Of a stretch of 64,000 bases of DNA, positions 25,290 to 35,611 are shown piece by piece. A program made the position numbers and the translations under genes. Below the pieces are notes generated by a model. That model saw only the letters and a program-made list of their open reading frames with translations, did not search any database and was not told the origin of the DNA. The stretch's first letter is position 1, and every line of letters begins with the position of its first letter. Source of the stretch: Pseudomonas sp. Irchel 3A7 (GTDB lineage: Bacteria; Pseudomonadota; Gammaproteobacteria; Pseudomonadales; Pseudomonadaceae); the NCBI RefSeq assembly GCF_900187565.1, contig NZ_FYED01000006.1, forward strand, positions 186,001-250,000, read 5' to 3'.

Positions 25290-26747
25290 ATGTCGAAAGT
25301 AAAAAGCTACGCTATTGATACCGCCGAACAGGCGTTTTTGCCGCTGTCAGCATTAGCTGCAAGCAGTTCTGCATTCAATCAGGTCAATAGCTTCAGCCAT
25401 CAGTATGATCGGGGCGGCAACCTCACGGTCAATGGCAAACCCTCGTTCTCCGTCGACCAGGCCGCCGACCAATTGCTGCGCGACGGCGCTGCTTACCAGG
25501 ACAAGGACGGTAGCGGCAAGATCGAACTGACCTATACCTTCCTGACGTCGGCATCTTCGAGCACGATGTACAAGCACGGGATCACCGGTTTCAGTCAGTT
25601 CAGCGCGCAACAGAAAGCCCAGGCCGTGCTCGCCATGCAATCCTGGGCCGATGTGGCCAAGCTCACTTTCACCGAGAAGGCCAGTGGCGGTGACGGCCAC
25701 ATGACCTTCGGCAATTACAGCGGCGGCCAGGACGGTGCGGCGGCGTTTGCTTACCTGCCTGGCACCGGGGCCGGTTACGACGGGACATCCTGGTACCTGA
25801 TCAACAGCAGCTACACGGCCAACAAGACGCCGGAGCTGAACAATTATGGCCGGCAAACCCTGACCCACGAGATCGGCCACTCCCTGGGCCTGGCTCACCC
25901 CGGCGACTACAACGCGGGCGAAGGGGCGCCGACCTACAATGACGCCTCCTACGGGCAAGACACCCGCGGTTACAGCGTCATGAGCTACTGGAGTGAAAGC
26001 AACACCAGCCAGAACTTCAGCAAGGGCGGCGTCGAAGCCTATTCGTCCGGCCCGCTGATGGACGATATCGCCGCCATTCAGCAGCTCTACGGCGCCAATA
26101 CCACGACCCGCACCGGCGACACCACCTATGGATTCAATTCCAACGCCGGCCGCGACTTCCTGAGCGCGTCTTCGTCGGCTGACAAAGTGGTGTTTTCGGT
26201 GTGGGACGCCGGCGGCAAGGACACCCTGGACTTCTCCGGGTTTACCCAGAACCAGAAGATCAACCTCAACGAAGCGTCGTTCTCCGACGTTGGCGGCCTG
26301 GTGGGCAACGTCTCCATCGCCAAGGGTGTCGCCGTCGAGAACGCCATTGGCGGTTCGGGCAGCGATTTGCTGATCGGTAATAACCTGTCCAATGAGCTGA
26401 AGGGCGGTGCCGGCAACGACATCCTCTTTGGCGCCGGCGGTGCTGACAAACTGTGGGGCGGCGCAGGTTCCGACACCTTCGTGTTTGCGGCCAGCAGTGA
26501 CTCCAGGCCTGGCGCGGTCGACCAGATCCTCGACTTTGTCAGCGGCCTGGACAAGATCGACCTGACCGGCATCACCAACGGCGCGGGGCTGCACTTTGTC
26601 AGCGCCTTCACCGGGGCGGTGGGCGATGCGGTGCTCAGCACGTCGGGTGGCAACAGCCTGTTGTCGATCGACTTCTCCGGGCATGGCGTGGCTGATTTCC
26701 TGGTCAGCACCGTGGGCCAGGCGGCGTACTCGGACATCGTGGCTTGA
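25290..26747 (+). CDS. aprA: AprA, serralysin-type extracellular zinc metalloprotease
   Basis: 485 aa (family ~480). The secreted enzyme degrades host and environmental proteins. The zinc site is [14 protein letters not shown] with His193, Glu194, His197 and His203; the Met-turn is SVMSYW. The C-terminal beta-roll has RTX repeats ([28 protein letters not shown]) that bind calcium outside the cell, and a type I secretion tail. There is no Sec signal, as expected for export by AprDEF. The ATG at 25290 has AAGGAAG upstream, overlapped by an Rsm motif. First gene of the cluster. Confidence 0.97.
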   Translation: MSKVKSYAIDTAEQAFLPLSALAASSSAFNQVNSFSHQYDRGGNLTVNGKPSFSVDQAADQLLRDGAAYQDKDGSGKIELTYTFLTSASSSTMYKHGITGFSQFSAQQKAQAVLAMQSWADVAKLTFTEKASGGDGHMTFGNYSGGQDGAAAFAYLPGTGAGYDGTSWYLINSSYTANKTPELNNYGRQTLTHEIGHSLGLAHPGDYNAGEGAPTYNDASYGQDTRGYSVMSYWSESNTSQNFSKGGVEAYSSGPLMDDIAAIQQLYGANTTTRTGDTTYGFNSNAGRDFLSASSSADKVVFSVWDAGGKDTLDFSGFTQNQKINLNEASFSDVGGLVGNVSIAKGVAVENAIGGSGSDLLIGNNLSNELKGGAGNDILFGAGGADKLWGGAGSDTFVFAASSDSRPGAVDQILDFVSGLDKIDLTGITNGAGLHFVSAFTGAVGDAVLSTSGGNSLLSIDFSGHGVADFLVSTVGQAAYSDIVA

Positions 26748-26766
26748 TGTGAGGTGAACAAGGAGG

Positions 26767-26785
26767 GCGGCGCTCGATGCGCCGC
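26767..26785 (+). terminator. Hairpin between aprA and aprI
   Basis: GCGGCGC, loop TCGAT, GCGCCGC, without a T-run, 20 bp after the aprA stop. It may lower read-through or protect the aprA message, which would fit higher output of enzyme than of exporter. Confidence 0.45.
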
Positions 26786-26819
26786 TCTCTCAGGGTCGCG
26801 GCCCGGAGTACAAAAAACC

Positions 26820-27233
26820 ATGACGCACAGCGCCTTTTCCTGCAGGGCAAGCACGTGGCTAATGGCAGTGCTGATGATCTTTTCTGGAGATGCAACCATG
26901 GCAAACATTCTGAAACTGGCGGATCCCTCGGCGTTGGCCGGCCAGTGGCTGGCCACGTTGAATACCGCGCAAGACACGGACAAATCGCCCGTCGTTGCGC
27001 CGACTCAATGCCTGATCGACCTGCACCCCAACCAGACGCTCGGCGCTGGCGCGGACTGCTTCAGCGCCTGGGTGGGCGAGCAGGCAATCGGCTGGTTCCC
27101 CGAACCGGACGGTATTGCAATCACCGGCAAGGAAGGCTCGAAGATCCTGTTCTTCAGCCGCCGGCAGGAAGGGTTTTATCAAGGCACGTTGCCGTCGGGT
27201 CAGCGCATTACTTTCGAGCGGGCGGTGCATTAG
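26820..27233 (+). CDS. aprI: AprI/Inh, periplasmic inhibitor of AprA
   Basis: 137 aa from the ATG at 26820. A signal peptide (STWLMAVLMIFSGDATMA) precedes the mature part NILKLADPSALAGQW. The I38 inhibitor barrel has the Cys pair TQCLIDL and GADCFSAW and ends QRITFERAVH. It blocks AprA that leaks into the periplasm by inserting its N-terminus into the active site. GGAG is 11 bases from the start, a wide gap. An internal ATG at 26898 has a better GGAG but would drop the signal peptide, so I prefer 26820. Confidence 0.9.
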   Translation: MTHSAFSCRASTWLMAVLMIFSGDATMANILKLADPSALAGQWLATLNTAQDTDKSPVVAPTQCLIDLHPNQTLGAGADCFSAWVGEQAIGWFPEPDGIAITGKEGSKILFFSRRQEGFYQGTLPSGQRITFERAVH

Positions 27234-27383
27234 TTACATAAGCAGTCCTCGACACTCATGCATCACTGAACATTGCTTGTTAGTTGCAAACGATCAACGG
27301 AAAAACCATATATCGACCGCGCGTGGACAGTTCATTGGAACTGCGCCCAGGCGTGGCGATGGATATCAACTCAGGAATTATCC

Positions 27384-29159
27384 ATGAAGATGGCGAAGGC
27401 CCCAGCCACCGCACCCTTAATAAAGGCACTGGGGGACTATAAGAGCATCTTGATCAGCGTCGGCTGTTTTACCGCCCTGATCAATATTCTGATGTTGGCG
27501 CCCTCCATTTACATGCTGCAAGTCTATGACCGGGTACTGTCCTCGCAGAATGAAACGACGCTGGTCATGTTGTCGCTGATGATTGTCGGATTCTTTGCCT
27601 TTATCGGTTTGCTGGAGGCGGTTCGCAGTTTCATCGTTATCCGTATCGGCAGTCAGTTGGAGCGACGGTTCAACCTGCGGGTGTATCAAGCGGCGTTCGA
27701 GCGCAACCTGTTCAAGGGCGAAGGCAACGCCGGACAGGCACTGGGCGATCTGACACATATTCGCCAGTTTGTCACCGGTCCGGCATTGTTCGCGTTCTTC
27801 GATGCGCCGTGGTTTCCGGTGTACCTGCTGGTGATTTATCTATTCAACGTCTGGCTCGGTGTTTTTGCCACGGCGGGGGCTTTGTTGCTGATTGCGCTGG
27901 CCTGGCTGAATGAGTCCATGACCAAACAGCCGTTGGCCGAAGCTGCCGCGTACTCCCAGCAATCCAGCCAACTGGCCACCAGTCACCTGCACAACGCCGA
28001 GACCATTCAGGCCATGGGCATGTTGGGGGTGTTGCGCAATCGTTGGTTCCAGCTGCATTCACGCTTCCTCGGCCTGCAGAACCAGGCGAGCGATACCGGC
28101 GCCGTCATCAGTTCCTTGAGCAAAACCCTGCGCCTGTGCCTGCAATCGCTGGTACTGGGCCTTGGTGCCTTGCTGGTCATCAAGGGCGACATGACCGCCG
28201 GGATGATGATTGCCGGTTCGATCCTGATGGGCCGCGTGCTGAGCCCTATCGATCAGTTGATCGCCGTGTGGAAGCAATGGAGCGGCGCCAAGCTCGCCTA
28301 CCACCGTCTCGACGCCTTGCTGCAAGCCTTTCCCTCGAGCGACGAGGCCATGGCGCTGCCGGCGCCCAAAGGTCAGATCACTTTTGAACAGGTCAGCGCG
28401 GGGCCTCCGGGGCAGCGGGCGGCGACGCTGCATCGGGTCAGTTTCCACCTGGCGGCGGGTGAGGTGATGGGCGTGCTCGGCGCTTCCGGTTCCGGCAAGT
28501 CGACACTGGCGCGGGTGCTGGTGGGCGTCTGGCCGACCCTCGGCGGGACGGTGCGGCTCGACGGTGCGGACATCCACCGCTGGAACCGCGACGACCTCGG
28601 GCCCTACATCGGCTATCTGCCACAGGATATCGAGTTGTTCAGCGGCAGCATCGCGCAAAACATTGCGCGGTTTCGCGTAGCCGACCCGGAAAAAGTCGTG
28701 GCCGCTGCGCAGCAGGCCGGGGTTCACGAACTGATCCTGCGCCTGCCGCAAGGGTACGACACCGTGCTTGGCGAAGACGGCAGTGGCCTGTCCGGCGGGC
28801 AGAAACAACGGGTGGCCCTGGCGCGTGCACTATACGGCCAGCCGAGCCTGGTGGTGCTGGATGAGCCGAACTCCAACCTCGACACCGTGGGCGAAGCGGC
28901 GCTGGCCGGCGCGATTGCACAGTTGAAGGCCCAGGGCACCAGCGTGATCCTGGTGACCCATCGTTCCTCCGCGCTGGCCCAGGCCGACAAGTTGCTGGTG
29001 CTCAACGAGGGGCGCTTGCAGGCGTTCGGTGCGAGCCAGGAGGTACTCAAGGCACTCTCGGGGGCTCAGCAAGCCCAACAGGAAAGACCCGTGCAAGCGC
29101 CGGGCGGGCTCAGCATGAGCTGGCAGTCTCAGCCGACGACAAGGAGTTGCGGCGCATGA
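27384..29159 (+). CDS. aprD: AprD, type I secretion ABC transporter
   Basis: 591 aa from the ATG at 27384 with CAGGAA upstream. The N-terminal membrane domain has about six helices (ILISVGCFTALINILMLAPS and others). The ATPase domain has Walker A GASGSGKST, signature LSGGQKQR, Walker B LVVLDEPNSNLD and the switch His in ILVTHRS. It lacks an N-terminal peptidase domain, as expected for exporters of RTX proteins with C-terminal signals. It energises export of AprA and probably both Pue lipases. Its stop overlaps the aprE start (ATGA). Confidence 0.96.
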   Translation: MKMAKAPATAPLIKALGDYKSILISVGCFTALINILMLAPSIYMLQVYDRVLSSQNETTLVMLSLMIVGFFAFIGLLEAVRSFIVIRIGSQLERRFNLRVYQAAFERNLFKGEGNAGQALGDLTHIRQFVTGPALFAFFDAPWFPVYLLVIYLFNVWLGVFATAGALLLIALAWLNESMTKQPLAEAAAYSQQSSQLATSHLHNAETIQAMGMLGVLRNRWFQLHSRFLGLQNQASDTGAVISSLSKTLRLCLQSLVLGLGALLVIKGDMTAGMMIAGSILMGRVLSPIDQLIAVWKQWSGAKLAYHRLDALLQAFPSSDEAMALPAPKGQITFEQVSAGPPGQRAATLHRVSFHLAAGEVMGVLGASGSGKSTLARVLVGVWPTLGGTVRLDGADIHRWNRDDLGPYIGYLPQDIELFSGSIAQNIARFRVADPEKVVAAAQQAGVHELILRLPQGYDTVLGEDGSGLSGGQKQRVALARALYGQPSLVVLDEPNSNLDTVGEAALAGAIAQLKAQGTSVILVTHRSSALAQADKLLVLNEGRLQAFGASQEVLKALSGAQQAQQERPVQAPGGLSMSWQSQPTTRSCGA

Positions 29160-30505
29160 GCAGCACACCCATGAACCCTCAAAACGAAGCGGCGATGGAG
29201 CAAGACTACCTGGCCAAACGCCCTGAACACGATGCGCGTTACTTTGTCCGCCTGGGTTGGGTATTGGCGATCGTCGGCGCCGGCAGTTTCTTTGCCTGGG
29301 CCAGCCTCGCGCCCCTTGATCAGGGCATACCGGTACAGGGAACGGTGGTGGTTTCGGGCAAGCGCAAGGCCGTGCAGTCGATGAGTAGCGGCGTGGTCAG
29401 CCAGATTCTGGTACGCGAAGGCCAGTCGGTGAAACAGGGCCAGCCGCTGTTCCGGCTCGACGAGACCCAGGTCGCCGCGGATGTGCAATCGCTGCAGGCG
29501 CAGTACCGCATGGCCTGGGCAAGTCTCGCCCGTTGGCAAAGTGAACGGGACAACCTCAAGCAGGTGAACTTTCCCACCGAGCTGAGTAACGATCCCGACC
29601 CGCGCCTGGCGTTGGTACTCGAAGGCCAGCGTCAGTTGTTCAGCAGCCGTCGCGATGCCTTTGCCCGCGAGCAGGCCGCCTTGCGCGCCAGCATCGAAGG
29701 CGCCGGTGCGCAACTGGCCGGCATGCGCCGTGCCCGAACTGACCTGAACGCTCAGGCCGACTCCCTGCAACAACAACTAAGCAATCTGACGCCACTGGCG
29801 GAAAACGGCTACATCCCGCGCAACCGATTGATGGACTATCAGCGGCAACTGTCGCAGGTGCAGCAACAGTTGGCGGAAAACCTCGGCGAAAGCGGTCGGG
29901 TGGAGCAGGGCATTGTCGAATCGCGCTTGAAGCTGCAACAGCACATCGAGGAATACCAGAAAGAAGTGCGCAGCCAACTGGCCGATGCCCAGCTCAAAAG
30001 CGTGACGCTGGAAGAACAGTTGACCTCCGCCGGATTCGACCTGCAGCACAGCGAGATCATCGCCACGGCGGATGGCATTGCGGTGAACCTGAGCGTGCAC
30101 ACCGTAGGCGCGGTGGTGCGTCAGGGCGAAAACCTGCTGGAGATCGTGCCGCAGGACACACGCCTGGAAGTGGAAGGGCGCCTGCCGGTCAACCTCATCG
30201 ACAAGGTCGGCCCGCACTTGCCGGTGGACATCCTGTTCACCGCGTTCAACCAGAGCCGCACCCCACGCGTGCCAGGCGAAGTCAGCCTGGTGTCCGCCGA
30301 CCAGATGGTCGACGAGAAAACCGGCGCACCGTACTACGTGCTGCGCAGCAGTGTCAGCGACCAGGCCATGGAAAAGCTCAACGGCCTGGTGATCAAGCCC
30401 GGCATGCCGGCGGAAATGTTCGTGCGCACCGGTGAACGTTCGCTCCTCAACTATTTGTTCAAACCGCTGCTCGACCGGGCCGGCTCTGCGTTGACCGAGG
30501 AATAA
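29156..30505 (+). CDS. aprE: AprE, type I secretion membrane-fusion protein
   Basis: 449 aa from the ATG at 29156. One N-terminal membrane anchor (LGWVLAIVGAGSFFAWASLA), the lipoyl half GTVVVSGKRKAVQSMSSGVV, a long coiled-coil hairpin rich in Gln and Leu (~95-285), then the second lipoyl half and beta-barrel with the HlyD-family signature near QDTRLEVEGRLPVNLIDKVG. It links AprD to AprF across the periplasm. Four-base overlap with aprD and a 2-bp gap to aprF show one operon. Confidence 0.96.
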   Translation: MSSTPMNPQNEAAMEQDYLAKRPEHDARYFVRLGWVLAIVGAGSFFAWASLAPLDQGIPVQGTVVVSGKRKAVQSMSSGVVSQILVREGQSVKQGQPLFRLDETQVAADVQSLQAQYRMAWASLARWQSERDNLKQVNFPTELSNDPDPRLALVLEGQRQLFSSRRDAFAREQAALRASIEGAGAQLAGMRRARTDLNAQADSLQQQLSNLTPLAENGYIPRNRLMDYQRQLSQVQQQLAENLGESGRVEQGIVESRLKLQQHIEEYQKEVRSQLADAQLKSVTLEEQLTSAGFDLQHSEIIATADGIAVNLSVHTVGAVVRQGENLLEIVPQDTRLEVEGRLPVNLIDKVGPHLPVDILFTAFNQSRTPRVPGEVSLVSADQMVDEKTGAPYYVLRSSVSDQAMEKLNGLVIKPGMPAEMFVRTGERSLLNYLFKPLLDRAGSALTEE

Positions 30506-30507
30506 GG

Positions 30508-31875
30508 ATGTTCGGCTGTATGAAAAAGCTTTCGATGCTCGGGGCGGCGTTGATGCTGCTCGCGGGCAACCCGGCCGTGGCGGCCATGGGACCGTTCGAC
30601 ATTTATGAACAGGCATTACGCAATGATCCGGTATTCCTCGGGGCCATCAAGGAACGTGATGCAGGCCTTGAGAACCGTGCCATTGGCCGCGCCGGGCTGC
30701 TGCCGAGACTGGGTTACAACTACAACAAGGGCCGCAACAATTCCAAGGTCACCTACCTCGACGAGCGCAGGCAACACCAGAGCGATGACCGCAACTACAG
30801 CAGTTACGGCTCCAGCCTGACCCTGCAACAGCCGTTGCTCGACTACGAGGCCTATGCGGCTTATCGCAAGGGCGTTGCGCAGGCGTTGTTCGCCGACGAA
30901 AACTTTCGCGGCAAGAGCCAGGAGTTGCTGGTGCGGGTGCTGGAAAACTACACCAAGGCATTGTTTGCCCAGGACCAGATCGACATCGCCCAAGCCAAGA
31001 AAAAAGCCTTCGAGCAACAGTTCCAGCAGAACGAGCAGATGTTTCGCCAAGGCGAAGGCACACGCACCGACATTCTCGAAGCCGAATCGCGCTATGAACT
31101 GGCCACCGCCGAGGAAATCGAGGCGCGCAACGAACAGGATGCGTCCCTGCGTGAACTCGGTGCGCTGATCGGCGTGCCGGCCATCGACATCGCCGATCTG
31201 GCCCCACTGGATCAACACTTCCAGACGTTCACCCTGCAACCGGCCAATTACGACACCTGGCATGAAATGGCCGTGGCCAACAACCCGAATCTGGCTTCCC
31301 AACGCCAGGCGCTGGAAGTGGCGCGTTATGAAGTCGAACGCAATCGGGCCGGGCATCTGCCCAAGGTCAGCGCCTACGCCACGGTGCGCCAGAACGAATC
31401 GGAAAGCGGCAACACCTACAACCAGCGCTACGACACCAACACCATTGGCATCGAAATCAATGTGCCGCTGTACGCCGGCGGTGGTGTGTCGGCCTCGACC
31501 CGCCAGGCCAGCCGCGCGATGGAGCAGGCCGAGTACGAACTGGACGGCAAGACCCGCGAGACCTTGATCCAGCTGCGCCGACAGTACAGCGCCTGCCTGT
31601 CAGGGGTGAGCAAACTGCGCGCCTATCAGAAAGCCCTGGTCTCCGCCGAAGCATTGGTGGTGTCGACCCGGCAAAGCATCCTCGGCGGCGAACGGGTCAA
31701 CCTCGATGCACTGAATGCCGAACAACAACTCTTCACCACCCGCCGCGACCTGGCCCAGGCCCGCTACGACTATCTGATGGCCTGGACCAAATTGCATTAC
31801 TACGCCGGGACCTTGAGTGAGCAGGATCTGGCCAGGGTCGACGAAGCGTTCGGGCAGGGTCCTCAAAGTCGATGA
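30508..31875 (+). CDS. aprF: AprF, TolC-family outer-membrane channel of the exporter
   Basis: 455 aa. A Sec signal (LSMLGAALMLLAGNPAVA) is followed by the mature start AMGPFDIYEQALRNDP, typical of AprF/PrtF. Two OEP repeats are present, and the second helical region includes RYDTNTIGIEINVPLYAGGG, a TolC-family pattern. It forms the outer exit of the type I system. The ATG at 30508 has GAGG eight bases before it; an in-frame ATG at 30520 is an alternative. pueB begins 52 bp downstream. Confidence 0.95.
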   Translation: MFGCMKKLSMLGAALMLLAGNPAVAAMGPFDIYEQALRNDPVFLGAIKERDAGLENRAIGRAGLLPRLGYNYNKGRNNSKVTYLDERRQHQSDDRNYSSYGSSLTLQQPLLDYEAYAAYRKGVAQALFADENFRGKSQELLVRVLENYTKALFAQDQIDIAQAKKKAFEQQFQQNEQMFRQGEGTRTDILEAESRYELATAEEIEARNEQDASLRELGALIGVPAIDIADLAPLDQHFQTFTLQPANYDTWHEMAVANNPNLASQRQALEVARYEVERNRAGHLPKVSAYATVRQNESESGNTYNQRYDTNTIGIEINVPLYAGGGVSASTRQASRAMEQAEYELDGKTRETLIQLRRQYSACLSGVSKLRAYQKALVSAEALVVSTRQSILGGERVNLDALNAEQQLFTTRRDLAQARYDYLMAWTKLHYYAGTLSEQDLARVDEAFGQGPQSR

Positions 31876-31927
31876 TTGCCCCTACAAAAAGCATGATGCA
31901 GCCGCAAATGAATGGAGAGGTAACGAC

Positions 31928-33628
31928 ATGGGACTGTTTGATTACAAAAACGCCGGCAGCGAGGCCGGCAAAACGTTGTACAGCGATGCCATCGCCTTGA
32001 CGCTCTATGCCTACACACCCACCGGCCAGCCATTGCCGGCCGGTGGGTGGGCGCCGATAAGCGCCACGACGCTGGGCTATCAGGGCAAGGTTGGCGCCCA
32101 AGGTACCTTCTTTGGCGAGAAGGATGGCTTCACCAGCGCCGAAGCCGAAATCCTCGGTAAATACGATGGGACGGGGAACCTGATCGGCCTGGGCATCGCC
32201 TTTCGTGGCACCGGCGGCCTGGGCTACAGCGACACATTCGGCGACATGAAAAACAACCTGCTGGCGGCAGTCGGCCCGGTGGACTACGCGAGCAACTACG
32301 CGAAGAACGCTTTCGACAACCTGCTCAAGAGCGTCGCTGCATTCGCCATCGCCCACGGCTTGAGCGCCAAGGATGTGTTGGTCAGCGGGCATAGCCTTGG
32401 CGGGCTGGGGGTCAACAGCCTGGCGCAGTTGAGCGGCAACAACTGGGGCGGCTTCTTCAAGGATGCCAACTACATCGCCTTCGCCTCGCCGACGCAAAGC
32501 GCCACCGGTGACAATGTGCTCAACATCGGTTACGAAAACGACCCGGTGTTCCGGGTGCTCGATGGCACCACCTTCAGCAGTGGCTCACTGGGCAAGCATG
32601 ACGCTCATCAACCCTCGGCCACCAACAACATCGTCAACTTCAACGATCAGTACGCCTCCACCGCACAGAACCTGGTGCCCTTCAGCATCCTCAACCCGCT
32701 GAACTGGAGCGCCCATGGCTCATTGGGCTATGCCGACGGGCTGAACCGGGTGATCGATTCGGCCTTCTATGACCTGACCGGGAAGGATTCGACCCTGATC
32801 GTCTCCAACCTGTCGGCGTCGTCCCGTGGCGCCACCTGGGTCGAAGACCTGGGGCGCAGCGGCGAGCCGCACGGGGGCAGCACCTTCATCATCGGCACCG
32901 ACAGCAACGACCTGCTCAAGGGCGGTGCCGGCAATGATTTCATCGAAGGCCGCGATGGCGACGACCGTTTCCGTGACGATGGCGGTTTCAACCTGCTGCT
33001 GGGCGGCAAGGGCAACAACACCTTCGAACTGCTCAAGCCGCTGCAGAACTTCAGCATCGCCAACGATGGCGATGGCACGTTGTTCGTGCGTGACGCCTAT
33101 GGCGGCATCAGCCTGACCCGGGACATCGGCGCGCTGGTGAGCCAGGAATCCGGATCATGGTGGAGCTCCAAAGACATCACCTGGAGCGTGACTGATAACG
33201 GCCTGCTCAACGGCGCCGAATTGACCCGCTACAGCCATTCGCAAAACGGTGATGCCCAGGGCAATACGCTGCTGGCCGGCGTCGAAGGCGACTGGCTGTT
33301 CGGCAACGGTGGCGATGACCTGTTGCGCAGCGACAAGGGCCACGTGACCTTCGTCGGCGGCACCGGCAACGATGTGATGCATTCCACCGGGGACGGCAGC
33401 AATACCTACCTGTTCAGCGGCGCCTTCGGATTCGATGCGATCAATGGCTATCAGGGCAGCGACACCCTGGTGTTCATGGGCGTTGAAGGCGCCGGGCAGG
33501 GCTATGACTACCGACAGCATGCTTCCCAGGCCGGTCAAGACACGGTGCTCAAGATTGGCGATTTTTCCGTGACCCTGGTCGGCGTAGGCCTGGATAACCT
33601 GTCGACTTCCGGCTTTGTGTTTGCGTAA
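31928..33628 (+). CDS. pueB: PueB-type extracellular RTX lipase/polyurethanase
   Basis: 566 aa, the length expected of PueB, from the ATG at 31928 with GGAGAGG upstream. It is a family I.3 lipase that cleaves triglycerides and polyester-polyurethane. The nucleophile motif GHSLGG has Ser156. RTX repeats follow (GGAGNDFIEGRDGDD and GNGGDDLLR). There is no Sec signal; the C-terminal hydrophobic end LSTSGFVFA fits type I export, and the gene follows aprF. It is a paralogue of the next gene, without that protein's N-terminal insertion. Confidence 0.92.
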   Translation: MGLFDYKNAGSEAGKTLYSDAIALTLYAYTPTGQPLPAGGWAPISATTLGYQGKVGAQGTFFGEKDGFTSAEAEILGKYDGTGNLIGLGIAFRGTGGLGYSDTFGDMKNNLLAAVGPVDYASNYAKNAFDNLLKSVAAFAIAHGLSAKDVLVSGHSLGGLGVNSLAQLSGNNWGGFFKDANYIAFASPTQSATGDNVLNIGYENDPVFRVLDGTTFSSGSLGKHDAHQPSATNNIVNFNDQYASTAQNLVPFSILNPLNWSAHGSLGYADGLNRVIDSAFYDLTGKDSTLIVSNLSASSRGATWVEDLGRSGEPHGGSTFIIGTDSNDLLKGGAGNDFIEGRDGDDRFRDDGGFNLLLGGKGNNTFELLKPLQNFSIANDGDGTLFVRDAYGGISLTRDIGALVSQESGSWWSSKDITWSVTDNGLLNGAELTRYSHSQNGDAQGNTLLAGVEGDWLFGNGGDDLLRSDKGHVTFVGGTGNDVMHSTGDGSNTYLFSGAFGFDAINGYQGSDTLVFMGVEGAGQGYDYRQHASQAGQDTVLKIGDFSVTLVGVGLDNLSTSGFVFA

Positions 33629-33733
33629 CAGGTTTTTGTAACAGCAATGGAGGCTCCGGGGCGCCTCGTGACCGAGGTGTCCCGGCTGTGAGCTATCTCT
33701 GACAATTCCAACAAAGAGAGAGAGGCAATAACC

Positions 33734-35587
33734 ATGGGTGTGTACGACTACAAGAACCTGGGTTCAGCAGATGCCAAAGCGTTGTTCAGCGACGCGATGG
33801 CGATCACGCTGTATTCCTACCACAACCTCGACAACGGCTTTGCCACCGGTTACCAGCACAACGGTTTCGGCGTGGGCCTGCCGGCAACGCTGGTGACGGC
33901 GCTGATCGGCGGCAGCGATTCGCAAGGGGTGATTCCCGGTATTCCCTGGAATCCCGATTCGGAAAAAGCCGCCCTGGACGCGGTGCAGAAAGCCGGCTGG
34001 ACACCCATCACCGCCGCGCAACTGGGCTACGACGGCAAAGTCGATGCCCGGGGGACTTTCTTCGGCGAAAAGGCCGGCTATACCAGCGCTCAGGTGGAAA
34101 TCCTCGGCAAATACGATGCCCAGGGGCATCTCACGGAAATCGGCGTCGCCTTTCGCGGCACCAGTGGTCCTCGTGAGAGCCAGATCAGCGATTCCATCGG
34201 CGATGTCATCAACGACCTGTTGGCGGCATTGGGGCCACAGGATTATGCGAAAAACTACGCGGGCGAAGCGTTCGGCCAGCTGTTCGCTGACGTCGCGGCG
34301 TTTGCCCGGGCCAATGGGCTGTCCGGCAAGGACGTGCTGGTCAGCGGCCACAGCCTCGGCGGGTTGGCGGTCAACAGCCTGGCGGATTTGAGCGGCGAAA
34401 AGTGGGGTGGTTTCTTCCAGGATTCCAACTACATCGCCTATGCCTCGCCGACTCAAGGCAGCAGCGACAAGGTGCTGAACGTCGGCTACGAAAACGATCC
34501 GGTGTTCCGTGCGCTGGATGGCTCGACGTTCAACCTGGCCTCGGTCGGCGTACACGATGCCGATCAAGCCTCGGCCACCAACAACATCGTCAGCTTCAAT
34601 GACCACTACGCGTCGACCGCCTGGAATCTGTTGCCGTTTTCCATCCTCAACATCCCGACCTGGATTTCCCACCTGCCGACCGCTTACGGCGACGGCATGA
34701 CCCGGGTACTGGAGTCCGGGTTCTATGACCTTACCCGCAAAGACTCGACCATCATCGTCGCCAATCTGTCGGACCCGGCGCGGGCCAATACCTGGGTCCA
34801 GGACCTGAACCGCAATGCCGAGGCCCACAAGGGCAGCACCTTCATCATCGGCAGCGACGGCAACGACCTGATCCAGGGTGGCAAGGGTAACGACTATCTG
34901 GAAGGCCGCGACGGCAACGACACCTTTCGCGATGCCGGTGGCTACAACATCCTGGCGGGCGGTAAGGGTTACAACGTGCTCGACTTGCAGCAGTCGGTGA
35001 ACAATTTCGACTTTGCCAACGACGGTGCCGGCAACCTGTACATCCGCGATGCCAATGGCGGCATCAGCATCACCCGCGACATCGGCAGCATCGTCAGCAA
35101 GGAACCGGGCTTTTTATGGGGGCTGTTCAAGAATGAGGTGATCCACAGCGTCACCTCCAACGGGCTGGCGGCCGGCAACCAGCTGACACAGTACGCGTCG
35201 TCGGCAAAGGGAAGCGCGGGCAACGATATGCTCAAGGCACAAGCGGTCGGCGATTGGTTGTTCGGCCTCGATGGCAATGATCATCTGATGGGCGGCAACG
35301 GCAACGACGTGTTGGTCGGCGGGGCCGGTAACGACCTGCTGGAGTCGGGGGGCGGGATCGATACGTTCCTGTTCAGCGGCACGTTCGGCCACGACCGGGT
35401 GCTGGGCTATCAGACCAACGACAAACTGGTGTTTCTCGGGGTACAGGGTGTGACGCCGAACGACGACTTCCGGGCCCATGCCTCGGTGGTGGGGCAGGAT
35501 ACGGTGTTGAGCTTCGGCAATGATTCGGTGACGTTGGTCGGGGTGGGGCTGGAGAGTTTGTCGGGCGCGGGGATTGTGATCGCCTGA
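33734..35587 (+). CDS. pueA: PueA-type extracellular RTX lipase/polyurethanase
   Basis: 617 aa, the length of PueA. The same architecture as its upstream paralogue: lipase core with GHSLGG (Ser207), RTX blocks (GGKGNDYLEGRDGND and GGNGNDVLVGGAGND) and the type I export end LSGAGIVIA. It has about 51 extra residues near the N-terminus (including NGFATGYQHNGFGVGLPATL), the lid region of larger I.3 lipases. The 105-bp gap to pueB holds a short hairpin (CCTCG-TGAC-CGAGG) that might tune read-through. It ends the cluster, before a REP doublet. Confidence 0.92.
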   Translation: MGVYDYKNLGSADAKALFSDAMAITLYSYHNLDNGFATGYQHNGFGVGLPATLVTALIGGSDSQGVIPGIPWNPDSEKAALDAVQKAGWTPITAAQLGYDGKVDARGTFFGEKAGYTSAQVEILGKYDAQGHLTEIGVAFRGTSGPRESQISDSIGDVINDLLAALGPQDYAKNYAGEAFGQLFADVAAFARANGLSGKDVLVSGHSLGGLAVNSLADLSGEKWGGFFQDSNYIAYASPTQGSSDKVLNVGYENDPVFRALDGSTFNLASVGVHDADQASATNNIVSFNDHYASTAWNLLPFSILNIPTWISHLPTAYGDGMTRVLESGFYDLTRKDSTIIVANLSDPARANTWVQDLNRNAEAHKGSTFIIGSDGNDLIQGGKGNDYLEGRDGNDTFRDAGGYNILAGGKGYNVLDLQQSVNNFDFANDGAGNLYIRDANGGISITRDIGSIVSKEPGFLWGLFKNEVIHSVTSNGLAAGNQLTQYASSAKGSAGNDMLKAQAVGDWLFGLDGNDHLMGGNGNDVLVGGAGNDLLESGGGIDTFLFSGTFGHDRVLGYQTNDKLVFLGVQGVTPNDDFRAHASVVGQDTVLSFGNDSVTLVGVGLESLSGAGIVIA

Positions 35588-35611
35588 GGGTGATTGGGCG
35601 CCTGTAAGGGC

